Source: an uncultured Synechococcus sp.
Lineage (GTDB): Bacteria; Cyanobacteriota; Cyanobacteriia; PCC-6307; Cyanobiaceae
NCBI GenBank assembly: GCA_937975655.1
Contig: CALJTZ010000041.1
Span: 1-6,753, forward strand
DNA: 6,753 bases
Reading direction: 5' to 3'
Under the pieces are notes generated by a model. That model saw nothing but the letters and a program-made list of their open reading frames with translations, ran no database searches and was not told the DNA's origin. The stretch's first letter is position 1. The number at the start of each line of letters is the position of its first letter. Both the position numbers and the translations under genes were made by a program. Positions 6,067 to 6,753 of this stretch are shown here, piece after piece.

Positions 6067-6753
6067 CGAACGAGATGGGTTCTGAACTCCGCCGCATGGC
6101 GGAGCGTGACCACGAGCAGGTGCCCTGGGATCTGTGGGGGAGCTACCTGCCCGATCGTCAGTGGGGCACGGTGCGGGAGGACTACTCCGCCGACGGTAAT
6201 GCCTGGGTGTCGTTCCCTCACGACCATGCGCGTTCCCGGGTTTACCGCTGGGGTGAAGACGGGCTACTGGGCATCTGCGACAACCAGTGCCGCCTGTGTT
6301 TTTCGGTGGCCCTCTGGAATGGCGTGGACCCGATCCTCAAGGAACGCCCCTATGGGCTGGGCAACCCCGAAGGTAACCACGGCGAGGACATCAAGGACTA
6401 CTACTTTCACATCGCCAACACCCCCACCCATAGCTTCATGCGGGGGCTCTACAAGTACCCCCAGCAGCGCTTTCCCTATGAGCAGCTGATTGCCGAAAAT
6501 GGCCGCCGTGGTCGCGATCAGCCTGAGTATGAGCTGGTGGACACGGGCATCTTTGATGACAGCCGCTACTTCGATGTGTTCATCGAGTACGCCAAGGCCT
6601 CCCCGGACGACATTGCCATTCGCATCCGGGTGCTGAACCGCGGGCCCGAAGCGGCTCCACTCACCCTGTTACCCACCCTCTGGCTGCGCAACACCTGGAG
6701 CTGGGGCTACCCCGATGAGCAGGAGACCCCCCTGCAGCTCGATGGCGATGCGG
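6063..6753 (+). CDS. GH63/MGH1-like glucosidase, 5' part (runs off window)
   Basis: The first 230 codons of a large glycoside hydrolase of the 'glucosidase' group with an MGH1-like (GH63) fold; such proteins are usually near 900 residues. The catalytic (alpha/alpha)6 domain would lie beyond the window, so no active-site residues can be judged.

The visible part carries blocks I associate with this family: RQWGTVREDYS (32-42), FPHDHARSR (51-59), NHGEDIKDYYFH (105-116), TPTHSF (120-125), EYELVDTG (155-162) and WLRNTWSWG (207-215). No signal peptide is seen, so it is probably cytoplasmic. Related enzymes release glucose or mannose from oligosaccharides or from compatible solutes such as mannosylglycerate and glucosylglycerate; the substrate here is unknown.

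The chosen GTG at 6063 overlaps the previous stop (GTGA), with GGAGG (6054-6058) only 4 bases upstream. The alternative ATG at 6075 would give 226 visible residues, but its ribosome binding site would be too far away. The family is firm; the start is moderately sure. Confidence 0.88.
   Translation, partial: MTNEMGSELRRMAERDHEQVPWDLWGSYLPDRQWGTVREDYSADGNAWVSFPHDHARSRVYRWGEDGLLGICDNQCRLCFSVALWNGVDPILKERPYGLGNPEGNHGEDIKDYYFHIANTPTHSFMRGLYKYPQQRFPYEQLIAENGRRGRDQPEYELVDTGIFDDSRYFDVFIEYAKASPDDIAIRIRVLNRGPEAAPLTLLPTLWLRNTWSWGYPDEQETPLQLDGDA

Noticed and set aside
6106..6489. 127-codon plus-strand frame inside the glucosidase gene
   Set aside because: It is in another frame of a gene with strong family motifs. 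Its Ser/Thr/Pro-rich translation has no domain.

Overview
The window looks like part of a unicellular cyanobacterium of the Synechococcus/Cyanobium type. The DNA is GC-rich, codons end mostly in G or C, and genes are packed with overlaps of one to four bases. The gene set is typical of the cyanobacterial 'alternate respiratory terminal oxidase' (ARTO). The taxon is inferred from protein character and layout, not from a marker gene.

Layout: all seven recognisable genes lie on the + strand from position 170 to the right edge, with no intergenic gap longer than 16 bases, so they probably form one operon. Positions 1-169 are a leader holding three inverted repeats spaced about 30 bp apart. Two small membrane proteins of the DUF2231 type follow (170-667 and 667-1311). 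Next are the three core subunits of a heme-copper oxygen reductase: subunit II (ctaC, 1326-2264), subunit I (ctaD, 2269-3945) and subunit III (ctaE, 3942-4535). Then come a flavin-dependent GMC-family oxidoreductase (4552-6066) and the first 230 codons of a GH63/MGH1-like glucosidase (6063 to the edge).

How the genes may work together: subunit I keeps every heme and CuB ligand, the active-site tyrosine and both proton channels, in the version with a Tyr-Ser pair instead of the usual glutamate (type A2). It should reduce O2 to water and pump protons. Subunit II has lost all CuA copper ligands except the first histidine, and the Mg/Mn site at the interface of subunits I and II is also gone. Such an enzyme is not expected to take electrons from cytochrome c or plastocyanin through CuA. 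Quinol is the usual proposal for ARTO, but the quinol-site residues known from E. coli cytochrome bo3 are mostly absent too, so the electron entry route cannot be read from the sequence. The two DUF2231 proteins, with histidines next to membrane helices, are candidates for an electron-entry or assembly role. The GMC flavoprotein and glucosidase suggest that carbohydrate breakdown is co-expressed with the oxidase. The GMC protein lacks both conserved catalytic residues, so its activity is uncertain.

The oxidase itself is a known type. The parts least explained by existing knowledge are the DUF2231 pair, the altered GMC protein, their operon-like link to a CuA-less oxidase, and the leader repeats.
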